This document shows positions 1 through 12,000 of a stretch of DNA of 64,000 nucleotides, one piece after another. Below the pieces are notes generated by a model. The model was not told the DNA's origin. It worked only from the letters and a program-made list of their open reading frames with translations, and searched no databases. This DNA comes from Larus michahellis. Taxonomy: Eukaryota; Chordata; Aves; Charadriiformes; Laridae. The position numbers and the translations under genes were made by a program. The DNA lies in assembly GCF_964199755.1 (NCBI RefSeq), contig NC_133900.1, forward strand, positions 75,128,727 through 75,192,726, in the 5' to 3' direction. The first letter of the stretch is position 1. The number at the start of each line of letters is the position of its first letter.

Positions 1-3000
1 CCAATATCTGAAAGGCATCAATGAGCTTACGAATGAAAAAGGAAATCTGGGAAGCCAGAAAAAAGCGCTTCATAAAAGGTGAATGCAGCAAAGTGGTGAC
101 TAAGAAACATGTTAAAGGAGTGTGGGGTCACAATATGATATCACAATGCAAATATTTAGGGGCACAAATAATAGAGGAGAAAAATAAAGAGCAGTTATGG
201 TGCCAGAGTTAGCTCTGACTTTAACTGTCACTTATCAGAGAAACACTGTAGCCGGGAAGATTTATTCTGCTTTTTAAAGCAAAGGTAGCGAACTTTAAAA
301 TAAGTAGGCAAACAAAAGCAGCACTACTCATACATACAGATTAGGGACAGCACCAGCAACAAAGTTTTATACCATTGGAACTCACGAAGTGAGCACAAAG
401 TACTAAGTCTGGGATCTCACCAGGGCATAAAAACACATATCCCACCTTCTGGGGCACTCCTTTATCCATAAGATCCTACACTGCAGGCATAGGCAGTGTC
501 CATGACATCCCCAGTTGAAGCCATGCCACTCCAGCGAAGGCCATAAAAAGAAGATCCCCGTTACAGCTCAGCTGAATATTATGCCATACAGGACAAAAGG
601 GAGAATTATTTATCTTAATTCAGTATTTTCCTGTCTATTCATTAAATACAGCAACCATAAGAAATGCTGAACACCAAAAAAAAAAAAAAAGATTATAAGA
701 AGTATTCAATAGAGCTCCAACTAAATTTTAGAGTAATAGAGATTCTTTCCTTCATGGAACCTAGAAAGCTAACCTAGTCAGTTAGATGCTTTCTGATTTT
801 TTGGATAGAAAAACATGCCATTTTATATGTGACTAATTATTTTTTTAAATAATTGTCACAACAAAGATAATACAGTTTCCTGACACTGTCACCAGAAGTT
901 CTTTACAAAAACGTACTTAATAATTCTTTAGTATGTTCTTTAAAGTGGAAAGTTCTTATTATTTAAGTACCAGTATTTTCCCTTAGTTCAGTTGTTTGCA
1001 AATGCAGCACCAGAAAAGGCACTTTTGAGACATTTTGATTTTTACTATGAGAAATCAATTGGAATTACTGAAAACTATTTGTTATTCTAGCCTAACATCT
1101 TATTTGCTCTAGATAAGAGTGGAACGTGAGCCAAAAATAAGACATCTGTTAGTGCAACTCCTTTAGACATCATCTAGAGATACCTAAAGCTGTATTCCAT
1201 CCAGGTCTTCGAGTTAGAAAATATTTGCCTCCTGGTAGCCTAATTCAGAGTGATTCAAAATCACCTGGTTCAAAGCAGTAGCCTGACTTAATCAGAGAGT
1301 ATCCCGGCACCTACTCCTAATGAATGGGCAGGTTTTTATGGAAGTGCTTGGAATATGAAAGCATTCCCATAATTCATTGATAAATAACCATTTCTTATAT
1401 CTGCAGCCCACATGTTGGACAAGATTCAGGTATCAGTAAGACATTTACAAATAAAATCCAAAAATCTTTCATCTTTAGAGAGGGCAGATTTAAAAAGTTG
1501 TTTGAAATGAGCTGCAAATGAGAAAGTCTACCTCAAAGACTTCCACCTGGACCAAGCTGTTATTTGAAAACAAAAATTATTTATTTTTTACACTGCTGAC
1601 TGCAAATACATAACATAGCTTGAAAAAAATATCCACTGGCCCAGTTGCCAATACCAATCCGGAAACTTGTAGATAGGAAGCTTTAGCTTTTACAAAGTGT
1701 AAGGCTGAAATTCAACAGAGTCATTCACCTGAAGGCCAAGCAGTGAGGTCGCAGGTAGGGGGACAGGGGAGAGAGTATATAAAAGGCTGAACACACCTAA
1801 GAAAATTAAAGATTTCAGGTACGACTTAATTCTGCCATTTCCCACTTCTTGACAACTGGTTTCACAACTTAAATGCTGTTCTTTTCATGTACTTTTTACT
1901 GTACCTTTTCTAGCAAACCAAAGAAACAAACCCTATTGTGTGGCACTAAAATCAGGGAAATATACCAATTTACCTCTGAAATGCACTAAATTTTTCTTCC
2001 TTCAGTTTGCACTGTACTTGATGGCAAGAGTATGGTATCACGCCCAAAGCATAAGAATGCTTCAGTGAAACTGTCAATGAATTCTGGAGATGTTTGTTGG
2101 TAACAAAAGAATGGCTGCATGAAGGGATCTTGTTTTCAGTTACAGATACTGAAAAGAATATATTCCTAAAAAAATTAATACTTTACTTTCTCACCAGTAC
2201 TCCAAGAGCTTTGATGCATCACCTCCAACGGTGCCCCACCACAGCCCTGATGTTTTCTCTGAAAAACCTTCTCCTGCTGAAGTACAAGATCCCAGACTTT
2301 ACTCCCCAGATATAAGCTGATAACAATTATCTCTCCTCATGCCTCCTCAACAGCCACCTTGCCAGGCAATTCCCTGTCACCCACAATTTCCAGTTCCTTT
2401 TCTTGTTTTTAATTCTTCCCACCACCTGAATGCACAAATCCTTGCCCAGTTTCACTGGTTCCCACCCCAAATGGGCACTCCTCTCACAGTTTCATTTTAA
2501 GGCTCTTCATCCAAGTCCGCCCTCCTGCAGCCTTCCCAGCAATCTCCCCAACCACAGCACAGCATTAACTGCTCAGATCCATAGCTGCTCTTCAGCACAT
2601 TGTCGACAGCTACGAACCCTGTAACACCGCAGGGATTACACAAAGCCAAAATCGAGGGCGGGAAAGAAAAAAAAAAAAAAGAAAAGATAGAAGACAATTC
2701 AGAGACAGATGAGCTGCAGGTGCAACATTGTGCCAAGCTCTTGCTATGGGACATGTGGTAGCAAAACTATGAACTGAATTATTGACCACAGATAATGCAA
2801 ACGGAATGAGGCCTGCACACTGTATATGTGAGCAGGTCTATCAATAATATGATGGGGTAAGCGAATGCAGCCACTCCTATATCAATTATTCTCTGAGTTT
2901 ACTGTTTCCTCTGAAAGATCGTTATTCCAGAAGCGAGAGCATGATACAAACTCTTTCTGGGTCACTGGCCCAGCACCTTCTGGCAACTCATTCAGTTGAT

Positions 3001-3787
3001 CTTTCCCTTTCTGCCCTTTTGATACCACATCTTACCAGCTTAAAAGACTTTACCTTGCTTACTAAGCTTGCAGGTCAATTACAATACAAGACATTCTCCT
3101 GACAGTTTCCGAGTGGGCTGTCACACACTCTCTACACTTGTCATCTTTTGCATCAATTTTGCATTAACTGGCAGTATTAAATTTACCATATGGTTCATTC
3201 TTACACTCGTTTGCTTCCCAGAGTGTTGTATAAACAAATCTGTATTGTTTTCACTCAAACATAATATTTTCAAGTTAACAACACCAGCCGCATGCAGTTG
3301 TTTCACTCAAAGACTAAGCATTATGGAGAGCATATAAAAACCATATATATACACATACAGAGACACTTTCAGGCATACAGATATAGCTAAGTGTATATAT
3401 GGATGTATATCTGTTTAGACAGGTTTAATGACAAGGGTAACAAGTAGATACACTGGGAAACATGTCACAGTATTCCACAAGGCCCAGTCTGAAATGTGCA
3501 GACCATTTCTTTCACACCTTGGGATGCCCCACTGGCACAGTGAAGGTCCCTAGTTTGCAGGAAAGTGGGAGTGACAAACAAACCCTTGTGTTTCCAGCAG
3601 TGCCTTCTGCTTCACTCTGGGTTTCTGTGACCCACTGGAGAGCAAGGACGTGTGAGCAACCACCATGGTCATGGTATTACACATCTGCCAGGCCACAAGG
3701 ACTCCTGCAACTACCTGAAACCCTCCCGACGGGGTGGATGTGGGCCCACAGGGATGACAGCCCCCGCACCAGTGAGGGATTTCTTAC
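1..3787 (-). other. SCFD2: SCFD2 intron 1 (partial, 5' part)
   Basis: The intron begins at the donor of the SCFD2 first coding exon (GTAAG on the minus strand, plus-strand 3783-3787) and runs off the left edge. I searched for the next SCFD2 exon by its expected protein content and saw none. The DNA is AT-rich, with short A-tracts (679-692, 2669-2681) and a TA/CA-rich stretch around 3340-3420. Open frames here are short and show no recognisable family. Confidence 0.75.
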
Positions 3788-4520
3788 CAGCGAGGTCCAA
3801 GGTCCTGTCCACGAAGACGACAGAGGCCTTGTTGGTAGCCATCCTCCTCCTGTTCCTGGCTGGGGCGTAGCTTGCCAGCTCAGCAGCAATAACCCTGCTG
3901 AGTGCCCCCACGGCGAAGCTCTCCTCCCGCAGGCCCAAGGCGGTGAAGAGAGCGTCGAGGTCACCCACCAGGGCCCGCACCGCCGCCCGCAGCTCGGCGG
4001 GCAGGGCGCCCAGCCCGACCTCCGCAGGGCCGGGCCCGCCAGGGCCGGGCAGAGGCTGGAGGAGCCCCGTCAGGGCGGGCAGCAGGCAGAGCTCCGCCGA
4101 GACGGGGGCCAGGAGCGGCGGTCCCCGCAGCACCACCTCGGCGCGGCCGCCCTCGCCCATCCACCGCCGCAGCGAATCCTCCAGCTCGGCCGGCCCGCCG
4201 CCCTCCGCCTCGCCGCCAGACACCAGCACGCAGTGCCGCACACCGCCCTGGCCCAGCAACTCCCTCACGGCGGCGGCCGCGCCGCCCCGCAGCCCCCCGC
4301 TCACCACCAAGACGACGCGGGCCGCCCCCGCCGCCTCAGCCGCCAGCGCCCTGACGGCCAGCGCCCCCGCCGCCAGCAGCTCCCCGGCCCCGCCACCGCC
4401 CCAGTGCAGCGCCTCGGCGGAGGCCGCGTCCAAGAAGACGACGGCCCGGGGTGCCTTAGCCAGCACGGGCTCCCAGGCCTGCCGGCACACTCGCCGCAAC
4501 TCCGCCACCGGCGCCGCCAT
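3788..4520 (-). CDS. SCFD2: SCFD2 first coding exon (Sec1 family domain-containing protein 2), partial gene
   Basis: SCFD2 is a distant Sec1/Munc18 family member implicated in vesicle traffic; its exact role is poorly known. The exon encodes about 244 residues from the ATG at 4518-4520 (minus strand) and ends one base into a codon at a consensus donor (CTG|GTAAG). Recognisable family stretches are AWEPVLAKAPRAVVFLDAA near residues 16-34, EALHWG soon after, REESFAVGALSRVIAAELA near residues 190-210, and SVVFVDRTLDLAG at the exon end. These match the first exon of vertebrate SCFD2 as I know it. The exon is extremely GC- and Ala-rich, so the middle is less conserved. The frame stays open upstream of this ATG through the promoter repeat, but that part reads as low-complexity proline/serine and matches nothing, so I kept the conserved start. 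The remaining exons lie beyond the left edge. Confidence 0.93.
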
Positions 4521-4551
4521 GGCGGGCAGCGCTGACAGCCACAACACACCG

Positions 4552-4557
4552 CACGTG
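4552..4557. promoter_or_regulatory. E-box CACGTG close to the SCFD2 start
   Basis: A palindromic CACGTG lies 32 bp upstream of the SCFD2 ATG. Factors of the MYC/MAX/USF/TFEB class bind this motif. Binding here is an inference. Confidence 0.4.
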
Positions 4558-4669
4558 CCCGGCGCGCCGCCGACGCCGCGGGATGACGTAGCGGGCGGGG
4601 GTTGGTTGGCTGGCTGCCCGCCGGCGGGGAGGGGCGGTGCGCCGCGGCCCTGAGGGAAGTGGCGCCGGT

Positions 4670-4950
4670 GGCTCTGGTGGGATCTGTGAGGGGAGGGTGT
4701 GACTTGGGGGTCTCCGGCGGGGTCTGTGAGGGGAGGGGGCGGGCCGAGGGTCTCCGGCGGGGTCTGTGAGGTGAGGGGGCGGCCCGGGCGTCTTCGGTGG
4801 GGTCTTTGAGGAGGGGGAGCGGCCCGAGCGTCTTCGGTGGGGTTTGTGAGGGAAGGGAGCGGCCTGAGGGTCTCCGGCGGGGTTTGTGAGGGAAGAGAGC
4901 GGCACAAGGGGGGCTGCGGCGGCCCGGGTGGCTCCGGCGGGGTTCATGGC
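4670..4950. repeat. GC-rich minisatellite, 40-bp period, about 6-7 units
   Basis: Unit starts fall exactly 40 bp apart at 4670, 4710, 4750, 4790, 4830 and 4870. Each unit has the core GTCTCCGGCGGGGTCTGTGA followed by a G-rich half (GGGGAGGGGGCGG...). A last, displaced partial copy of the core lies near 4928-4945. The units differ by a few substitutions, for example TCTTCGGTGGGG in units 4 and 5. The array sits 150-430 bp upstream of the SCFD2 start. The period is not a multiple of three, so it is not coding. Confidence 0.9.
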
Positions 4951-5130
4951 GGCGGTGAGGCCTTTCTATCGGCCGTGAGGGCTGTGCTGTAGCATTGCCT
5001 GTGGGACCCGCTGCTGGCTGCGGGGCCTGACATCCCCCGGGGTTAGCCTGGGCCAGCTCTCCCGCCCTCCTAGGGCTGTTACCTGGTGAGAGCAGCAGCG
5101 GGCATGCGCCTCTGGGAGAGGAGAGGGTAA

Positions 5131-8129
5131 GGGGCTCTTCTTTTTGCTGTCAGTGCCAAATTTTGACAAACGTTAAAATGTTTCTCTCGCATACGGTCTG
5201 TATTAGAAACTCTGCGACAGTCTGTAGCTCTGGCTGGTATCAGGAGGGACATCTGGGCCCTGACAGTTCTGTTTTGCCCGGCGTTTTCCTGAAAAGGCTG
5301 GGAGCTCCTTTGGTCTTGCTTCTGGTAAATGTTAAAACAATTCAGGGTCACTATTTATGTCACTACCTCTTTTGTGCGGCATCGGTATCTTTGTTATACT
5401 GGGAGAACAACTGTTTTGTTGATACTTTTTTTAAATGTACAGCACTGGAAAGGTGACACTTCCACCGCCATTCCCTGTCCTACAATTCTGTATTTCTTGT
5501 GTTAGTATTAACAACTCCAGTGGTTGATGAGCTAGCAACAAGAAATAGTCTTTTTTAATAAATTCAGCTTTCATGATATACAGTTGGAAGCAAATGACAA
5601 ATCATTTTAATTCCATTTCTACTTTTAAAAGCTCTTGATCTCAAAATCAGTTTCAAAACTAACTAGAGAAAATGCCATAATATGTATCTACAGTTTTTTC
5701 TCTCCAGAGAATGGATGGCTCGCTTGCAAATCTGTGCCCTACAGAATGAGAAGGCAATTTTTTTTCTGACATGTTTGGATTATCAGCAATAACAAAAAGA
5801 TAAATGATTTAATTAGTTCATCCACTATCTTAACTGGTCATCTTAGGTCTCTTTCTGGTTCATTTGGTTTCAGAACACTGAAAGACATGAATAATGCAGA
5901 ATTGCCAGATTTCCAGTAATGAAATTAAATCCTCTCCTTCTAGTCTGCTCCATGCACGTTCCTACCCCGATGCATTCTTCCCTCTTCCAAATGCAGGCTT
6001 ATGTCTTTGTGCTGTTCCAACCCCAATCTGTTGTTTTAATCTTAGGGCATATAACTTTGTGATGCTAGAAAAAGCCTTCTCAACTATTTTGATTTGAAAA
6101 ATGAATGCCAAGAAAGGATTGGTGACTGGACCCCTGGGTTTATACACAAGTAGAATTATCCTCCTCTCAGATTGAATTACCTCGGAGATTATGTATCTCT
6201 GAGCTTTTGCTTTCTGCTTGAGTGCCATGGACAAAAGCTAGATATATTATTGACTTGTCTGACTCTTTAGTTACCATTTTTAAAAGGTTGATTTTCTTTT
6301 TTTTTTTTTCAGACATAGTGTCAAAACAGCAGATGCTTTTTTAAGAAAACAAATAGCTTTTTTACTTTATAAATACCATATAGATTGCAACTAGTTCTGC
6401 ATATGCCAATGTTGGGGGGGAAAGAAAAGGATTACTAGCCAGAAGACAAAATGAGGTTAATCAGTTTAAAGTATAGTGGTTAAATTACAAAACAGATTTA
6501 TCCAAGTAGTTTTTACAGCTTACTGTATCCCATGTGCAAATTTACAACTACTGTGTTAGAAAATTAACTGTATTAAAGGTCTCCCATAAACTTGGTATCT
6601 TCTTGTGAGTTTCTGTAGTGTAACCTGCGAGTTCAGATGTTTATGCAGCTTGCAAAGATGTCGTCTTCTCTCCTCAGCCTTTTAGCTGTTCAGGGCCTTG
6701 GGAGAAGCCTTTTTTTGAGGCCTCAACTACTGCTCTCCCCCTGTGGAGCAGGAAGGAGAAACTGCAAGGTCCCTTCCAGAGACTGGGACTGGTGGGAGGT
6801 TTTATCTTTGAGGGCAGAAGTTAAAATGCCATCTAGGCCAGCACTTTGTCCTCATAAGCAAAGCAGGAAACAGTTCAGAGCACCCTCTCTGTCCAGCCAG
6901 AGCCAGGGATGGGTAAAGATCTTCCTGGGAGAAGTGGAAGGCCAGCAGCTATTTCCAGGACTTAGCCTTCTTGTGCCAGCTTCCAATGTTCAGGCTACTC
7001 AAGCTGTTCAAGATGGATTTTTATGTGACCACCAGCTGAATGTGATGCTTATTTAAAGGTTTCTACAAGGAAAACTGCTTTGAGGATCCATGTTGTATTT
7101 TAAGAGATTTTATGTTCAACACCTACTCCTGATTTCTCTTCCTGGTGTTTTCCACAAGAGTATTTTTTTCTTCCTTGTGTCTACATTCAAAGGAAGGTAT
7201 TACGAGTTCTTCCATGTCCTTTAATGTCAGCCAGAAGTGTATTAAATGGTCAAGTAAACAAAACAGTAGTGAAAATGAAGAAAGATACTGATGCCCAGTA
7301 AGAGATACTGCAATATAATTTTTTTTTGTGAGAAACAAGTGTCTAGAAATGTTTTGGGTGAAAACCACCTTTGCTGACTCCACTCCACTCCACATGTACA
7401 AAAGATGGAATTGCATGATGAAAGCCTACCCAATTATACCACATAATTCATGTTTGAGCAACCTGGTCTAGTGGGAGGTGTCCCTGCCCATGGCAGGGGG
7501 AGTCGTAACTAGATTATCTTTAAGGTCCCTTCCAGCCTATCTTTATGTGACACCCAAACATTTAATTTCCAGGGAAAAAAAACGTGCCTTTTAAGAAGGT
7601 AGTTTGTTCATGTGAACTCCATATATAAAACTTTAGAACAAGGTTCTCTCTGCAGGCAATTCAAAGAATAAGTTCGCCCCTTCCCAGAGTTGTGATGTGT
7701 TTATAATACAGCCGAGCCCTGTGGTCTGATTTTTCACAAGCTGTGCTGCTGTGAAAGAGGAGTCCCTTTTTTAGTGTTCACAAACATGGTAAGATGCTGA
7801 AGACTCCATTTGTACGCACAACTGGTCAGAACTTGTTTTGACAGTTGTTGGTCCTTAAAATTTTCTAATGAATCTTGCAGTTAGTGCAGCACTCACAGAG
7901 GTAAAGTGAGAAAAATCATCAGTAAAAACAGCTCGCTACTTCCCACCGCTTTTAAATAGAGCAATTTCTTCATGAAATGCATAATTAACACTCTGGAACA
8001 CTCACAGCACCCGATGAATGTTAAATCCCTATTGGAGCTAAAAATAAAATTAGGCAATTTGTGGAGGAAAAAGGAAAAAAAAAAAAAACAAACCCTATTT
8101 AGAGCTGTTAAACCTAACATACTACCTCC
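5131..8129. other. Intergenic region between SCFD2 and FIP1L1
   Basis: AT-rich DNA with no gene I can support. It contains a short CR1 3' fragment at 7455-7553, T-tracts, and one 139-codon open frame (6637-7056) with no recognisable domain. SCFD2 and FIP1L1 are transcribed away from this interval. Confidence 0.6.
7455..7553 (+). mobile_element. CR1 LINE, 3' end fragment
   Basis: The stretch has the typical CR1 3' sequence order: GAGCAACCTGGTCTAGTGGG, then TGTCCCTGCCCATGGCAGGG, then an ATTATCTTTAAGGTCCCTTCCAG tail. Orientation is plus. It is a short, 5'-truncated copy with moderate divergence. Confidence 0.85.
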
Positions 8130-8834
8130 AGCTGGGAGGGTCCCCGAGCCGAGGGCTAGCACAGCGCTGGTAGAAGTAGCAGCGCGTTTGTCCCGGCTAG
8201 AGGCTGCTCCGGCCGCTGCCGCCGGTGTAAGCGCAGCCCCGGGTCGTCCGGCGGTTAGCCCAGCCCTGCGCCCGGAGGTGGGCGAGGGTGTCCTGGAGGA
8301 GATGGCCGCGCTGCCGGGGATCCCTGCCGAGGGGGCGGCCGGCCCTTCGGGGATACAGCGGAGCGCAAGGGCCGCTGACAGCGGCGCAGACAAAGGGGAG
8401 GCGGCTCGGGCAGGCCGGCCGCGCCTGGGGAGGCTGGGGAAAGCGCAGCCCAGGTGAGTCCCGGCGGCGGGTCCGGCTCCGCGGGGCGGGCAGCCGCTGG
8501 CCGCTCTCCCCCTTTCCCTCCGGCCCGGCCCCGCTCCTCCCGCGGGGGGCCAGGAGGCCCCTCCGCTTCTCATGGCTGCCGGCCCGGCAGGGCCCCTCGG
8601 AGGGCGCCGGGCCGCGCCCGGCCACCTCCCCTGGCCGCCGGGCCGCCCCCCCCGCCGCATGCCGGTGCCCAGGGCGCCGCGGGGCCGGGCCGGGCCCGCT
8701 TCCTGTGCGTGTCACTCATCGGCGGGGGAGGGGAAGCGCCGAGCAGGCGGCGGCCGTTCCTCCGCCAGCGGTGCCGTTGGGCCGCCTGGCCGCTCGCAAC
8801 CCCCCTTCCCCGGAGCCGCCGCCCGATCCCGGCG

Positions 8835-8841
8835 TGACGTG
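8835..8841 (+). promoter_or_regulatory. CRE-like site TGACGTG upstream of FIP1L1
   Basis: A half-CRE within the CpG island, about 96 bp upstream of the FIP1L1 ATG. CREB/ATF binding is an inference from the motif only. Confidence 0.35.
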
Positions 8842-8936
8842 CCGGCGGAGGTCCCGGGCGGCGCGGCGGTGCTGCCCAGCGGCGGGAGGCCCCGGCACCG
8901 CCGGGCCTGGGCCCTCGCCTCCCGCGGCAGGCGGCC

Positions 8937-9018
8937 ATGTCGACCGGCGAGGTGGAGCGGCTGTCGGCGGACCTCGGCGGGGCTGCCGGCGACGAGGAGG
9001 AGGAGTGGCTCTATGGCG
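8937..9018 (+). CDS. FIP1L1: FIP1L1 coding exon 1
   Basis: It encodes [13 protein letters not shown]...DEEEEWLYG and ends one base into a codon at the donor GCG|GTACGG. The start lies in a CpG island with GCGGCCATGT context. This is the acidic N-terminus, which in the family helps contact poly(A) polymerase. Confidence 0.95.
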
Positions 9019-12000
9019 GTACGGACCTTCCCAGACCCCCGTCCCCAGCCCACCTCCCCCGGTGCGGGGGGGCTGGCGGCGGCGTGTGAGGGGGCGGGTA
9101 GGCCGCGGCGTGCGCCGCCTCGCCAGGCCGGAGCGCGGCCCGCACCTGCCCGTCGAGCCGGGGCTGCTCCGGCCGCCGTCTAAAAGGGTCCCCCCCGCCT
9201 CGTCCCGCCACCCCCGCGGCTGCTGAGTCCCCTCCTCCCGGCCAGCCCTCCGGCGGTGCCGGCCCGGGGCTGTGCGGCCCCCTCCCCGCGGGATCCCTGC
9301 CCCCGCCGCCGGTCTGTGAGGCGCTGACGGCCCCTCCGAGGCCCCGCATGGCGCTCCCGCCCCACAGGCGGCCCCTGCCCGGGCTCCGGCCTTGGAGTGC
9401 TGAAGCAGCCTTAACCTTTTACGCATAAACTTTCTTTACAACTTTAGGGTCTTTCTTTACGTTCAAATCATAACAAAACCTGCAAACTAAACCCTGCCCT
9501 GGTGGCGGAGCTGTCAGTACAGAGGGCTGTGAGGGCTTGGGGGTCTGCTCAACTGATTTCACAATCGAAATGTTATGAAAATGTCTCAATCGTAAACTGA
9601 AGAGTTGCCTAATAATCTGCATGGCAAGATATCTGGCCCAGTTGGTGTTCAGGGGATTTTATTCTTAACTATTGTGTTGGTTTTTTTCTTTTGTGGTAGA
9701 TGAAAATGAAGCAGAGAGACCTGAGGAAGAAAAAGCTAGGTGAGTACCCTGACAACTGGTAGTCCTGTAGCGTGGCTACACAAAAATTGTATTCCTTACA
9801 TTCTTCTTCCCAGCTGCTTGAAAGTCCATAATGCCTGGACACACTTTGGTGTCTTTGAAAATCCCCTTAGGACGGTATGTTTGGTCTGCTAGAATGACTT
9901 GGCTTTTCTGTGAAATGGTTTTACCTGTAAAATCGGCATACTTGAGTATTAAAGTTATCGGTTTTAACTGTATGGACAGCAATACCCCTCACAAAATGCC
10001 AACAGGTTTTTTCATTTCTGTAATAATTGTGCTTTGCAGTCTTAGGATGGATCAGGACTGCATTTGTTTTGGATAAATTAGAAATTAAAAGACAGTCTCC
10101 CAAAGAGTTTACGATGTAGTTATGAAAAGAGGAATACAAGGAAGCAGTGGAAGATTACCAGCTACTTTGTGCAGGTCACGTAACACATCTGCTTAGGGTT
10201 TGGCGATTGGGTTTTTTATTAGTAAGAGAGTATTTGAAAGAAATTTAGAAAAAGCTTTGGAAGTATTTGTGAGAGCCTGCTTGAGTAATAAGGCGCTGTA
10301 TGAGGGAAAGCACAAGATGCTTCTGTGAAAATCTTGCTAAGTTGATGGAGGTTGATAGCTGACTGGAAATGGGCATCAGTCTCGTACTGAATGAAAGAAG
10401 TCTCACAATTGATAAACTATGGAAATTGTTCATTGTCGAGATAAATTAAATAAATACAGGGTAAGCCAATGCAAGAAAACGTGCATTGTTATTTTCTATA
10501 AATGCTTCCAGTCAACAGAGATTTTTTTCAGTAAGAACTCTTGAACTTAGTTACCTTTGGATGACTTGTCTGTAAGCTTGCTCAGTTGCTTTTTTGAACT
10601 GACGTCAGCTTTTGACAGGCACAGTGTGATACAGCAGTAATGACATCCACCATTGACTACGTACGATACCCTTTTGAAGTGGTTACTAGATGCACTTATT
10701 GGATTCCCATTAGTTCGTGTAGTATAAGGAGTAGTTGTTTCCTCTCACCTTTTCCATGTCACTTAAGAGTTTTCTAGATCTTTGTTGCATTCATCTTGAA
10801 TCCTCTTTTTCCCAGGACAAAGAACTCTAATTATTTGTTTGCTCTTTATTTGGAAGCTATTCCAGATCAATTGATGCCTTGTATTTGGTTACCTTTTCTT
10901 GACCTGGCACCTTCTGTCAGTATTACTGTTGTTTAAGAAAATTATTTGCGTGGCAACCAAAATTATCTTTAGAAACAGCGGTGTTTTACTCCAGTTGCCG
11001 GTCAACAGTGTCTAGCTTGGCATTTGGCTACTGCAATACATAGTTACGGACTAAAAAGCATAGCAAATGGTAACTTATGCTTCTAATGGGTTATGTTTGG
11101 AACTCTGGAAGTGTGGTGACAGTTTACCTGTTAAAAGCTTTGGTCTCTGGCTTCTCATTTTTGGCATTGTTTGTGTATAGAAAAATAGTGAGGTTTTACT
11201 CAGGTTCTGTAGGTAGTCTGTCATTTTACTGGGTGGTGAAGGGAAATGGTCAAGCTTGAATCCTGGGGCCATACCTGGGCTGTGTCGGAATTTGGTGTAA
11301 CACTCAAGAGTGGGTATTTTGCCAACAGAAGATGGGGTCAACATCATCCTATTCAATAAAACTTGGCAGTTGCCCACTCCATTTCAGAAATATCTTTTCA
11401 GTGAAAGAATATTGTTTCTAAATCGTTCCCTGCTTACTCCACTGTTTGTGGTGCAATATTCTAACAGTTAATGGAACTGTGGAAATTAAAATATTGCTGT
11501 GTAAGAAGCAGCAGTAGGTAAGCCCAGTGAGACGGCTCGTTTGCATAGATTTGACAGTGCTGGTCATTTTACAGGGACCAGTAGTTTTAAAATTTTTACA
11601 GTTTTCAGTCTACAGTTAAAATGTAATTGAATTCATCGTTGCATTGTAGCTATTCCGTATGGTGGAAGAAAATTTCACAATGCAGATGTGAGAATTTTGG
11701 TTCAGTGCAACATTACCTATGGGTATTTAAATGTTTTTTTTCCCATTATGTCTTTGAAAGTGTCAGTCTGCAGGGGCGGGGGGGAAGCTATTATTCTCCC
11801 TTCATATATTATGAAGGATTTCACTCTGATTTCAAGAGGATCCAGGTGTAGTGCATTATTACTTCCAAGTATTCTACAAGCAGCCAGTTAGTATGATTTA
11901 TGAGAGCTAAATATTATCCTGCTAATGTAAAGTTATATTAATCTAGAAATTTTTTTTAATGAATTAGTTGTTTTTTTAAAATAATGCAGAACGTGGCCGG

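Larger units (their letters stand above)
3930..5130. promoter_or_regulatory. SCFD2: CpG island and promoter region of SCFD2
   Basis: The DNA is dense in CG dinucleotides across SCFD2 exon 1 and its upstream side. Visible elements upstream of the minus-strand start are an E-box CACGTG at 4552-4557, a CRE/ATF-like TGACGTA at 4584-4590, and GC-box-like runs near 4591-4601 and 4627-4639. There is no obvious TATA box, which is typical of a housekeeping CpG promoter. The transcription start is not defined by the sequence. A 40-bp tandem repeat lies directly upstream. Confidence 0.7.
8130..9400. promoter_or_regulatory. FIP1L1: CpG island and promoter of FIP1L1
   Basis: The DNA is strongly CG-rich from about 8130 to 9400, spanning upstream sequence, coding exon 1 and the start of intron 1. 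A CRE-like TGACGTG lies at 8835-8841, about 96 bp before the ATG, and several GC-rich boxes are present. No TATA box is evident. The exact transcription start cannot be read from the sequence. The many long open frames on both strands here come from stop-poor GC-rich composition. Confidence 0.75.

Noticed and set aside
3462-4535. 357-codon plus-strand open frame across SCFD2 exon 1
   Set aside because: It is antisense to the conserved SCFD2 exon. It is low complexity and long only because stop codons are rare in this GC-rich stretch.
4521-4907. In-frame upstream extension of SCFD2 through the promoter repeat
   Set aside because: The peptide is repetitive proline/serine from a 40-bp repeat whose period is not a multiple of three. 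SCFD2 similarity begins only at the ATG at 4520.
6637-7056. 139-codon open frame in the intergenic region
   Set aside because: No recognisable domain, no splice or promoter context, and length within chance expectation for this composition.
8288-9426. Several long open frames on both strands around the FIP1L1 promoter
   Set aside because: All are Arg/Pro/Gly/Ala-rich products of CpG-island composition. Only the short frame beginning at 8937 matches a protein family.
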